This document shows positions 1-5,670 of a DNA stretch of 7,230 nucleotides, one piece after another; positions within the stretch are counted from its first letter, which is position 1; the number at the start of each line of letters is the position of its first letter. A program made the translations under genes and the position numbers. The notes under the pieces were generated by a model. The model made no database searches. It was not told the origin of the DNA and saw only the letters and a list, made by a program, of their open reading frames with translations. This DNA comes from Actinomycetota bacterium (GTDB lineage: Bacteria > Actinomycetota > Acidimicrobiia > Acidimicrobiales > JAHWLA01): NCBI GenBank assembly GCA_019347595.1, contig JAHWLA010000147.1, forward strand, positions 1 through 7,230, in the 5' to 3' direction.

Positions 1-17
1 CCGTTGGACCACCCAGA

Positions 18-1112
18 TTAATCACTCGACGTCGAGGCGGACGTGAACCGGCCGGTCTCGGAGGTCACCGGGCCGGACGGCGTCGATCCGAGGGACCCAG
101 GGGACCTCGGCGTCGACCCCGTGCCACCGGGGGCCCTCGGCGTCGAGCCGGGGATGCCACCGGGGCCGGTGGCGGCCACGAAGTTGTTCGTGTAGGTGAC
201 GTCGCACGTCACGGTGCTCCCCCCGGCCGTCGAGCCGTTGCACTGGTTGACCGTCACCGGCAACGCCGTGGTGCTGCCGGTGACCGAGCACTGCACGCGC
301 TCGGGCCCGCCGCCGCCGTTCGCCGACCCGTTGCATTGGGTGACGGTGGCGCCGGTCGTCGATGCGGCGACAGGGTCGCAATCCGTGGGAGGCCCGCCCG
401 GCGAGACGCCACCCTGGCCGGACCCGACGCACTGGTTCACGGTCACGCCGGTGGTCGGCGTGCCCACGGGAACGTTGTTGACGATGTCGACGCTGCACGT
501 CATGTTGCTGCCGCCCGCCAGGATGCCGTTGCACTGATCGACACTGCTCACCAGGCTGTTGGAGGTCGTGACGTCGGTTGTGCAGCCCTGCGGGGGCAGG
601 ACACCCGCCGCGGCCAGGCACCACGTGGTGGTGACGCGTGAGCTGGTCGAGCCGTCGCCGCCGAGGGTGTTCTCGACCGTGACCCTGCAGGTGGCTTCCC
701 AGCCCGCTCCGGTGGGATAGGTGTCGGCGTTGCACTGGTGCACGGCAGGAGACGAGTGGCTCTGCATCGTCAGTGCGGCGGACTTCGCCGCCGTCCACTG
801 CCGGACGGGCGGGGCAGAGGACACCCGCACCGCACGCACGCGGCGCACAACCGGCGGCACCTGAGCGTCGACCCGGTCGGGCATCGGCGCCACGGCTCGG
901 TCGACAGGCACCGCCTTGGCGAGGACGCGGGCGGCCGTGGACCGGGATGCCCCCACCGGAGCGAGGGGTTCGTCCGCGTGCGCGGCGTCACCCCACAGGA
1001 GCAGGGCCGAGAGGGAGAGGAAGGAGCCGAGGCCGAGCGTGCGAAGCAGCCGGGGGGCTGAACCCTTCGCAGGCGACGGAGCCGGCGACTGCGGAAGCAG
1101 ACGAGGGTTCAT
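18..1112 (-). CDS. Secreted cysteine-paired repeat protein of unknown function
   Basis: 364 residues. The ATG at 1112 is chosen because AAGGA lies a few bases upstream; an in-frame GTG at 1148 would add 12 residues but sits inside a palindrome. A basic N-terminus (residues 1-27) leads to a hydrophobic core (about 28-40) and an AHA|DE cleavage site after residue 46, so Sec export is likely. Residues 47-120 are a proline/valine/arginine-rich linker without cysteine. Residues 122-310 hold twelve cysteines in six pairs (127/142, 165/177, 194/206, 228/245, 260/275, 291/303). Most pairs fit V-x-Q-C-N-G, then 7-12 residues, then C-x-V, often ending in N-N; the 165/177 unit has lost this motif. One disulfide per repeat is my inference. 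Residues 322-351 are three decapeptides starting G-S-T-P. There is no sortase signal, C-terminal membrane segment or catalytic motif. Similar CNG repeats occur in unannotated actinobacterial exported proteins as far as I recall. A surface or cell-wall structural role is possible but unproven. Confidence 0.85.
   Translation of the reverse strand: MNPRLLPQSPAPSPAKGSAPRLLRTLGLGSFLSLSALLLWGDAAHADEPLAPVGASRSTAARVLAKAVPVDRAVAPMPDRVDAQVPPVVRRVRAVRVSSAPPVRQWTAAKSAALTMQSHSSPAVHQCNADTYPTGAGWEATCRVTVENTLGGDGSTSSRVTTTWCLAAAGVLPPQGCTTDVTTSNSLVSSVDQCNGILAGGSNMTCSVDIVNNVPVGTPTTGVTVNQCVGSGQGGVSPGGPPTDCDPVAASTTGATVTQCNGSANGGGGPERVQCSVTGSTTALPVTVNQCNGSTAGGSTVTCDVTYTNNFVAATGPGGIPGSTPRAPGGTGSTPRSPGSLGSTPSGPVTSETGRFTSASTSSD
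60..149 (-). repeat. Three tandem 30-base units encoding a GSTP decapeptide tail
   Basis: Three head-to-tail units of exactly 30 bases encode G-S-T-P-R-A-P-G-G-T, G-S-T-P-R-S-P-G-S-L and G-S-T-P-S-G-P-V-T-S. On the plus strand each unit ends in a version of CGGCGTCGA followed by a base and CC. The period matches ten codons, so copy number could change without a frameshift. The tail is probably a flexible Pro/Ser/Thr-rich extension. Confidence 0.8.
183..749 (-). repeat. Six degenerate Cys-pair protein repeats (V-x-Q-C-N-G)
   Basis: These are protein-level repeats inside the secreted protein, residues about 122-310, in units of roughly 27-40 residues. The first cysteine lies in V-x-Q-C (five of six units), usually followed by N-[GA]. 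The second lies 12-17 residues later, mostly in C-x-V followed by T/N-rich sequence. The loop between is glycine-rich in the last four units. Five units are clear; the one with cysteines 165 and 177 is divergent. The DNA identity is lower than the protein pattern, which points to old duplications. Confidence 0.75.
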
Positions 1113-1125
1113 GGTTTCCTTGATC

Positions 1126-1152
1126 GGAGGTGGGCGAAGCTTCCCCACCTCC
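1126..1152. promoter_or_regulatory. 9-bp inverted repeat in the leader of the secreted-protein gene
   Basis: Plus-strand GGAGGTGGG (1126-1134) and CCCACCTCC (1144-1152) are perfect complements around a 9-base loop, which itself contains GAAGCTTC. The end nearest the secreted-protein start lies 13 bases upstream of its ATG. Read on the minus strand, the first arm is an AGGAGGT Shine-Dalgarno-like sequence that would be paired with an anti-Shine-Dalgarno-like second arm. The hairpin could act on translation, or could be a suf-operon terminator lacking a U-tract. The pairing is seen; the function is inferred. Confidence 0.5.
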
Positions 1153-1192
1153 TACGACATCGACATCCCGCCCCCCAACCTGGAGGTGTTCC

Positions 1193-1211
1193 GGCTTCTG
1201 GTCCAGAAGCC
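1193..1211. terminator. Palindrome just after sufC, possible transcript end
   Basis: A perfect 19-base palindrome (GGCTTCTGG, one central base, CCAGAAGCC) starts two bases after the sufC stop codon. As RNA it would form a 7-bp stem with a 5-base loop. No U-run follows on the minus strand, so it is not a classical intrinsic terminator. It may mark or protect the 3' end of the sufD-Rieske-sufC transcript. Confidence 0.45.
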
Positions 1212-1213
1212 AG

Positions 1214-2005
1214 TCAGGCGAGCGGGTCGGCGAAGGGGTCCTGCACCAGCGGCCTGGACTCGTTCTGCTGCTCGGCCTCGCCGTAGCCCGCGTAGCCCGT
1301 GCGCTCCAGCTCCAGGGCCAGCTCGGGACCGCCGGTGGCGACGATGCGCCCGCCCGACAGCACGTGCACCACGTCGGGCTTCAGCTCGTGGAGCAGCCGG
1401 TTGTAGTGGGTGATGGCCAGAACGCCGAGCGCGTTCTCCGACGTCTCCGCCTCGATGCGACGGCTCACCATGCGAAGCGCGTCCACGTCGAGCCCGGAGT
1501 CGATCTCGTCGAGCACGGCGAACCGAGGCCGCAGCACGCCGAGCTGCAACGTCTCGTTGCGCTTCTTCTCGCCGCCCGACAGGTCGACGTTCATGGCCCG
1601 ACGCAGGAAGCGCTCGTCGAAGCCGATGCGCCCCGCCTCCACCAGCAACCGCTCGCGTACCTCGGCCCGCGACTTGCCTGCCGCCGCGAACGACTCCTCC
1701 AGGGCGTCCTCCAGGCTCACGCCGGGCACCTCGATGGGGTACTGCATGGCCAGGAACAGCCCGGCCTGCGCCCGCTGCCACGTCGGCAGCCCCAGCAGTT
1801 CCGTGCCGTCGATGGTGACGCTGCCGCTCGTCACCTCGTACTCGGGATGCCCCATGAGGACATGCGACAGCGTGCTCTTGCCCGAGCCGTTGGGCCCCAT
1901 GACGGCGTGCACCTCGCCGCTCCGCACCTCGAGCGAGATCCCTCGCAGGATCTCCCGCCCGGTGATGCGGGCGTGCAGGTCGTCGATCCTCAGCACGCTC
2001 GTCAT
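1214..2005 (-). CDS. sufC: SufC, Fe-S cluster assembly ATPase
   Basis: 263 residues, the usual size for SufC. This cytosolic ABC-type ATPase binds SufB and SufD and powers rearrangement of the scaffold during Fe-S cluster assembly. Visible motifs are Walker A GPNGSGKST (37-45), Q-loop Gln88, signature LSGGE (142-146), Walker B VLDEID (164-169) with Glu167, and H-loop His200. The stretches MNVDLSGGEKKRNE and DEIDSGLDVDAL are typical of SufC as distinct from transporter ATPases, and no membrane partner is nearby. The ATG at 2005 overlaps the Rieske stop in an ATGA, so translation is probably coupled. Only a weak GGTGA lies upstream. The C-terminus after about residue 245 is a short variable tail rich in Q, E, P and D. 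sufS and sufU, often next in actinobacteria, are not here; the next gene encodes a secreted protein. Confidence 0.97.
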   Translation of the reverse strand: MTSVLRIDDLHARITGREILRGISLEVRSGEVHAVMGPNGSGKSTLSHVLMGHPEYEVTSGSVTIDGTELLGLPTWQRAQAGLFLAMQYPIEVPGVSLEDALEESFAAAGKSRAEVRERLLVEAGRIGFDERFLRRAMNVDLSGGEKKRNETLQLGVLRPRFAVLDEIDSGLDVDALRMVSRRIEAETSENALGVLAITHYNRLLHELKPDVVHVLSGGRIVATGGPELALELERTGYAGYGEAEQQNESRPLVQDPFADPLA

Positions 2006-2319
2006 GTCGTCACCACGATCACGTCGTCGCCCTCGATGCGCACCTCGTACACGGGGACCGGCTTGGTGGCGGGCAGCGACTGCGGCTCGCCGGTCTTCAG
2101 GTCGAACGTGCTGCCGTGCTTCCAGCACTCGATCTCCCGCTCGTCGGCCAGCACCTCGCCCTCCGACAACGACACGTCGGCATGGCTGCACCGGTCGCCG
2201 ATGGCGTAGAAGTCGTCGCCGATGCGAACCAGGGCGATGCGATGGCCGTCGACGTCGAAGCGGCGGGCAGCGCCCGGCTCGACGTCGGCCACCGAGCACA
2301 GCCGCAGGGCGACGGTCAC
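2002..2319 (-). CDS. Rieske-type [2Fe-2S] ferredoxin of the suf operon
   Basis: 105 residues. This is a small soluble Rieske ferredoxin, often named non-heme iron oxygenase ferredoxin subunit. The cluster ligands are visible as C-S-H (Cys44, His46) and C-W-K-H (Cys65, His68), with the family-like G-S-T-F-D after the second pair and a V-P-V-Y-E-V strand near the C-terminus. It starts with GTG, overlapping the sufD stop by four bases (GTGA). GGAGG about five bases upstream inside sufD supports this start. Its stop overlaps sufC. A Rieske protein between sufD and sufC is a known actinobacterial arrangement. Its exact role is unsettled; electron supply to cluster assembly is a reasonable inference. 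No oxygenase partner is present. Confidence 0.95.
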   Translation of the reverse strand: MTVALRLCSVADVEPGAARRFDVDGHRIALVRIGDDFYAIGDRCSHADVSLSEGEVLADEREIECWKHGSTFDLKTGEPQSLPATKPVPVYEVRIEGDDVIVVTT

Positions 2320-3575
2320 GACTGCCTCCGGTCCAGCTTGGCGGCCACCGCGTCGCGCAGCGGTGCGCGGAGCCCGGGCACGGGCACCCGCTCGAGTACG
2401 TCGTCGAAGAACCCGAGGGTGATGAGCCGCTCGGCCGCCTCCGTCGGGATGCCGCGGGCTTCGAGGTAGTACCGCTGCTCCTCGTCGATGGGGCCGACCG
2501 CCGAGGCGTGACTACAGCTCACGTCGTTCTCCTCGATCTCCAGGTTGGGGACGGAGTTGGCGGCGGCGCCGTCGGAGAGCACGAGGTTGCGGTTGGTCTG
2601 GAACGCCCGCGTGCCCGCCGCGCCCTTCTTCACCCGGATGAGCCCGGTGTAGACCGACTCGGCCGTGTCCTCCACGGCGCCCTTGAACAACAGGTCGCTG
2701 GTGGTCTTGGGGGCGTCGTGGTCCTGCATGGTCCGGAAGTCGTGCATCTGGTGGGCGTCCCCGAAGTAGACGGCGAGCAGGTTGCTGGTGCCGCCTTGCC
2801 CGACGAGCCGGGAGTCGGCCCTCACCCGGGCGTACTCGCCGCCGAGCGCCACCATCGAGGAGTGGAGGGTGGCGTCGCGGTCGACCCGGCTGCCCTGGTA
2901 CGCGAGCTGCCAGACGCGAGTGCCGAGCTCCTGCACGTTGAGGTAGCGGAGGTTGGCGGCGGGATGGGCATCGAGGGCCACGACGGGAGCGACCAGCGCC
3001 CGCACGTCGGCCGACGCCATCACGTCGACGACCGTCACCTCCGACGCCTCGCCCGCTTGCACGACGGTGTGCGGGAAGACGGCGCCGCCGTCGGCGTCGA
3101 CCCAGTGCACCACGACAACCGGCCGCTCGACGGCGACGCCCGCAGGCACCCGGACGAGCACGGCGTCGGTAAGGAAGGCGGCGTTGAGGTGGCCGAAGGC
3201 ATCGGAGGGCGCGTCGGCCCGGCCCAGCAGCTCCTCGCCGTCGGCGGCCTCGCACGCCGAGCCCAACTCCACGCCGCGGCCGACCGCCTCGACGGCGGCG
3301 ATGCGCCCGTTCATGCAGAGCACCAGGCCCGCTCGCTCGCCTACGGCCTCGAGCAATCCCTGGACCGCGGGCGGGACAGTCGTCGTCGAGGGCGCATCGG
3401 CGACCGGCGTGAACTCCTCCAGATCGAGGTCGTTGATGCGGCTGTAGCGCCACACCTCCTCGCTCGCGTCGGGGAGCCCCCCGGCCGTGAACCGCTCGGC
3501 CGCGACGGTGCGACGCGCCCGCAGCCAGTCGGGGCCGGGCAGCGCGCTCGCAGCGTCGACGGTGAAGCGTGTCAG
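2316..3575 (-). CDS. sufD: SufD, Fe-S scaffold subunit, probable CTG start
   Basis: 419 residues from the proposed start, close to E. coli SufD (423). SufD pairs with SufB and SufC in the scaffold complex. The C-terminal core has the family pattern N-L-E-I-E-E-N-D-V-S-C-S-H, where His356 matches the conserved His360 of E. coli SufD, then the G-P-I-D-E-E-Q-R-Y-Y-L helix region. Start choice: the frame is open to a TAG at 3630-3632 and has no ATG, GTG or TTG upstream of a GTG at 3455. Starting there would drop 40 residues that look like a normal SufD N-terminus (L-P-G-P-D-W-L, then A-E-R-F, then G-L-P), running into E-E-V-W-R-Y-S. CTG at 3573-3575 has GGAG six bases before it and would give M-T-R-F-T-V. 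I therefore place the start there. Its stop overlaps the Rieske start. phzF ends 54 bases upstream. Confidence 0.93.
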   Translation of the reverse strand: MTRFTVDAASALPGPDWLRARRTVAAERFTAGGLPDASEEVWRYSRINDLDLEEFTPVADAPSTTTVPPAVQGLLEAVGERAGLVLCMNGRIAAVEAVGRGVELGSACEAADGEELLGRADAPSDAFGHLNAAFLTDAVLVRVPAGVAVERPVVVVHWVDADGGAVFPHTVVQAGEASEVTVVDVMASADVRALVAPVVALDAHPAANLRYLNVQELGTRVWQLAYQGSRVDRDATLHSSMVALGGEYARVRADSRLVGQGGTSNLLAVYFGDAHQMHDFRTMQDHDAPKTTSDLLFKGAVEDTAESVYTGLIRVKKGAAGTRAFQTNRNLVLSDGAAANSVPNLEIEENDVSCSHASAVGPIDEEQRYYLEARGIPTEAAERLITLGFFDDVLERVPVPGLRAPLRDAVAAKLDRRQS

Positions 3576-3580
3576 CGGTC

Positions 3581-3587
3581 TCTCCTC
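3581..3587 (-). promoter_or_regulatory. Shine-Dalgarno supporting the CTG start of sufD
   Basis: Minus-strand GAGGAGA, with GGAG six bases before CTG (3573-3575). It is among the clearest ribosome-binding sites in the window and fits no other in-frame start, so it decides the proposed sufD start. Confidence 0.7.
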
Positions 3588-3591
3588 GCGG

Positions 3592-3619
3592 AACGGGGGG
3601 CCGACGCGCGGCCCCCGTT
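3592..3619. promoter_or_regulatory. GC-rich hairpin between phzF and sufD
   Basis: Plus-strand AACGGGGGGCC (3592-3602) pairs with GGCCCCCGTT (3610-3619) across a 7-base loop, with one G bulged. The stem begins ten bases after the phzF stop and ends four bases before the sufD Shine-Dalgarno. No U-tract follows on the minus strand. It could attenuate read-through from phzF, be a processing site, or affect access to the sufD ribosome-binding site. Confidence 0.5.
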
Positions 3620-3629
3620 GACCGTCATC

Positions 3630-4412
3630 CTAAAGGGTGAACCGCCCTTCGGCACATGCCGACACCCGTCCGCCGACCCGCACGGCGCCCTCCTCGGCGT
3701 GCACCTCCATGCGGCAGGGGCGGCCCATCTCGTCGCCCTGGCGGACGGTGATGTCGCTGGCCGTCCCGAACACCTCGCGCGCCAGCAGCGCCAGCGGACC
3801 GGCAGCCGAGCCCGTGCCGGGGTCCTCGGGGATGCCGATGGCGGGAAGGAACACGCGGGCGTGCAGGGTGGTGTCGTCCAGTGGGCGGAAGACGGCCAAG
3901 CCGCTCGCGTCGTGACGGGTGGTCACCGCGTGGATGCCGGCCAGGTCGGGGGCCAGGCCGTCGATCGGCGCATCCGTGGCGACGTAGACATGTGCGGTGC
4001 CGGCCGCCTCGCCCCGCCATGCCGTCGCCGCACCGGGAAGGCCGAGCGCGGTGATGGCAGGTGCCGCGTCGACGGCGTCGAACGTCGGGTGCGGTTGGGA
4101 CATCGCCGCGCCCTCGTCGTCCGCGTCGACGGTGACGGTGCCGCCCGCCGCGACCTGCGTCCACCGCCCCGGCCCCAGCGCCCACGCCGTGCCGAGCGAC
4201 GGATGCCCGGCGAAGCGAAGCTCGTCGGCGGGCGCAAAGATGCGCATCTCGTAGCGGTCGCCGTCGATGCCCGTGACGAACGTCGTCTCGCTCAGGTTGA
4301 CCTCGCGGGCAACCCGCGCCATGAGCTCGGGCGGGCACGGGTCGAGCACGACGCAGAGCGCGTTGCCGGCCAACGGTCGGTCGGTGAAGACGTCGACGAT
4401 CCGGTAGCGCAT
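3630..4412 (-). CDS. PhzF-family isomerase/epimerase-fold protein
   Basis: 260 residues, the usual size for the two-domain PhzF/DAP-epimerase-like fold. Family landmarks in order are D-V-F-T-D-R-P-L-A-G-N (7-17), N-L-S-E-T-T-F (39-45) with Glu42 matching the catalytic acid of PhzF, R-I-F-A-P-A-D-E-L-R-F-A-G-H-P (57-71), and E-D-P-G-T-G-S-A (196-203) on the second domain. The family includes the phenazine enzyme PhzF, but most members are isomerases of unknown substrate. No other phenazine genes are here, so the name should not imply phenazine synthesis. It starts 29 bases from the divergent dienoyl-CoA isomerase gene. It has no Shine-Dalgarno, but TACCGT lies 6 bases before ATG, so it is probably leaderless. 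It is upstream of and co-directional with sufD, and may share its transcript. Confidence 0.93.
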   Translation of the reverse strand: MRYRIVDVFTDRPLAGNALCVVLDPCPPELMARVAREVNLSETTFVTGIDGDRYEMRIFAPADELRFAGHPSLGTAWALGPGRWTQVAAGGTVTVDADDEGAAMSQPHPTFDAVDAAPAITALGLPGAATAWRGEAAGTAHVYVATDAPIDGLAPDLAGIHAVTTRHDASGLAVFRPLDDTTLHARVFLPAIGIPEDPGTGSAAGPLALLAREVFGTASDITVRQGDEMGRPCRMEVHAEEGAVRVGGRVSACAEGRFTL

Positions 4413-4418
4413 ACGGCG

Positions 4419-4424
4419 ACGGTA
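4419..4424 (-). promoter_or_regulatory. Candidate -10 box for a leaderless phzF transcript
   Basis: Minus-strand TACCGT fits the actinobacterial TANNNT -10 pattern and ends 6 bases before the phzF ATG, placing the predicted transcription start at or next to the A of ATG. No Shine-Dalgarno is present. A -35 would fall inside the first codons of the divergent gene; TCGTCA at 4443-4448 with 18-base spacing is a weak candidate. Confidence 0.5.
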
Positions 4425-4429
4425 GGTCG

Positions 4430-4435
4430 TAGCAT
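4430..4435 (+). promoter_or_regulatory. Candidate -10 box for a leaderless crotonase transcript
   Basis: TAGCAT fits TANNNT and ends 6 bases before the ATG at 4442, the same geometry as the opposing phzF box. No Shine-Dalgarno is present. A -35 would lie over the phzF start codon, and I see no good match there. Confidence 0.5.
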
Positions 4436-4441
4436 CCGCGC

Positions 4442-5260
4442 ATGACGACGTCCGAGGTGTTCACCGTGGAGCGCGACGGCCACGTCGCCACGCTCTGGCT
4501 CGACAACCCCGAGCGGCGCAACGCCATGGGGCCTGCGTTCTGGGCCGATCTGCCCGTGCTCGTCGACGAGCTCTCCGATGACGACGACGTGCGCGCCGTC
4601 GTCATCGCCGCCAAGGGGCCGGCGTTCACCGTCGGCCTCGACCTCAAGACGATGGGCGGGTCGGTGCTGGGCGGGGCGGGCTCGTCGAAGGCGGCGGCGT
4701 CCCGGCGCTTCCTGCGGGAGGCCAAGCGGCTGCAAGCGGCCATCACCGCGGTGGGGGACTGCCCGAAGCCGACGATCGCCGCCGTTCACGGCTGGTGCAT
4801 CGGCGGCGGCGTCGACCTCATCACGGCGGCCGACATCCGGCTGTGCGCGGCCGACGCGCAGTTCTCGGTGCGGGAGACCAAGATCGCCATCGTGGCGGAC
4901 CTCGGCACGCTCCAGCGGCTGCCGCGGGTGATCGCCAAGGGGCACGTGGCCGAGCTGGCGTACACGGGCAAGGACATCGACGCCACCCGCGCCGAGCGCA
5001 TCGGGCTGGTCAACGACGTGCTGCCCGACGCCGACTCGCTGCACAAGGCGGCGTGGGACATGGCGGCCGAGATCGCCGCCAACTCGCCGATCGTGGTGCA
5101 GGGGACCAAGCACGTTCTGCGGGCGAGCGAGGAGCGCACCGTCGAGGAGGGGCTCGACTACGTGGCGGTGTGGAACGCGGGCTTCATCCAGTCCAACGAC
5201 CTCGCCGAGGCGATGACGGCGTTCATGGAGAAGCGCCCGCCTACCTTCACCGGCGAGTAA
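4442..5260 (+). CDS. Crotonase, delta3,5-delta2,4-dienoyl-CoA isomerase type
   Basis: 272 residues, the only plus-strand gene. It has the crotonase fold with oxyanion-hole segments F-T-V-G-L-D-L (62-68) and G-W-C-I-G-G-G-V-D-L (117-126). Asp125, Glu145 (V-R-E-T-K) and Asp153 (V-A-D-L-G-T-L-Q-R-L-P) have the same 20- and 8-residue spacing as the three catalytic acids Asp176, Glu196 and Asp204 of rat dienoyl-CoA isomerase (ECH1), and the surrounding motif matches that family. This favours double-bond isomerisation of 3,5-dienoyl-CoA to 2,4-dienoyl-CoA in oxidation of unsaturated fatty acids, rather than plain hydration. There is no peroxisomal or mitochondrial signal, as expected for a bacterium. 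The C-terminal F-M-E-K-R-P-P-T-F helix is typical of crotonases. It is divergent from phzF, probably leaderless, and convergent with the small gene at 5274. Automated tools may call it enoyl-CoA hydratase. Confidence 0.93.
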   Translation: MTTSEVFTVERDGHVATLWLDNPERRNAMGPAFWADLPVLVDELSDDDDVRAVVIAAKGPAFTVGLDLKTMGGSVLGGAGSSKAAASRRFLREAKRLQAAITAVGDCPKPTIAAVHGWCIGGGVDLITAADIRLCAADAQFSVRETKIAIVADLGTLQRLPRVIAKGHVAELAYTGKDIDATRAERIGLVNDVLPDADSLHKAAWDMAAEIAANSPIVVQGTKHVLRASEERTVEEGLDYVAVWNAGFIQSNDLAEAMTAFMEKRPPTFTGE

Positions 5261-5273
5261 CCGCCTCGGGCGG
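5261..5273. terminator. Short hairpin filling the gap between convergent stops
   Basis: CCGCC, loop TCG, GGCGG occupies exactly the 13 bases between the stop of the plus-strand crotonase (5260) and the stop of the minus-strand small gene (5274). The flanking A5260 and T5274 can add a sixth pair. It has no U-tract, so a shared bidirectional terminator is possible but weakly supported. Confidence 0.4.
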
Positions 5274-5654
5274 TCAGGGGCGGCGGCGGCCGCGGCGGCC
5301 CGGCAGGCGGGGCATACGGGGCACGACGCGGCGCCAGAACGGCTGCTGCTCCCGCTCGGCGGCCCGGTGGCGCTCCACCTCTTCCAGGATGTCGGGGCCG
5401 ACGGCGTTGATGATCTCCTCCGCCTGATCGAGCAGGGCGGCGGCCGACTGGTCGAGGCCGGGCGGGTCATCCGGCATCGCCTTGCGGGCCAAGCTGCCCT
5501 GCGTCCACCCGGCGTCGAAGCCGCGCTTGTCGAACTTGGGGCAGTCGGCCGGGCAGCGCCACGGCGCCTCGGGCGCGAGGTCGAGGCGGCACATGTGCAC
5601 CGTGTCCCCGGTTTGGTAGGTCCGGGTCTCGTAGTGCCGGCAGTCGTGGCGCAT
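5274..5654 (-). CDS. Small four-cysteine protein, function unknown
   Basis: 126 residues from the ATG at 5654. An ATG at 5669 would add M-G-G-V-P and starts one base after the upstream stop. I prefer 5654 because GGGTGG lies just upstream and M-R-H-D-C resembles the start of related proteins as I remember them. The N-terminal 40 residues hold four cysteines (5, 22, 34, 38) and two histidines (4, 7) in a C-x16-C-x11-C-x3-C layout, with L-A-P-E-A-P-W-R-C-P at its centre. This looks like a small metal-binding or Zn-ribbon-like module. The middle is acidic and helical (about 66-105), and the last 15 residues are very basic (several R-R). There is no signal peptide or membrane segment. It is close behind the crotonase at 5671-6504 and probably co-transcribed with it. 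Its function is not known to me; a nucleic-acid or acidic-partner contact by the basic tail is only speculation. Confidence 0.8.
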   Translation of the reverse strand: MRHDCRHYETRTYQTGDTVHMCRLDLAPEAPWRCPADCPKFDKRGFDAGWTQGSLARKAMPDDPPGLDQSAAALLDQAEEIINAVGPDILEEVERHRAAEREQQPFWRRVVPRMPRLPGRRGRRRP

Positions 5655-5670
5655 GGGCACGCCACCCATG

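Noticed and set aside
2002..2319. Ferredoxin of a ring-hydroxylating dioxygenase
   Set aside because: No oxygenase or reductase gene is nearby, and the four-base overlaps with sufD and sufC tie it to the SUF operon.
3630..4412. Phenazine biosynthesis gene
   Set aside because: PhzF-fold proteins are common outside phenazine producers, and no other phenazine gene is in the window. Only the fold family is supported.
1410..4445. A 1011-residue plus-strand open frame across the suf region
   Set aside because: It is antisense to sufC, the Rieske gene, sufD and phzF, all of which have clear family motifs. Its translation is low-complexity Arg/Pro/Ala/Gly, as expected from the opposite strand of high-GC genes.
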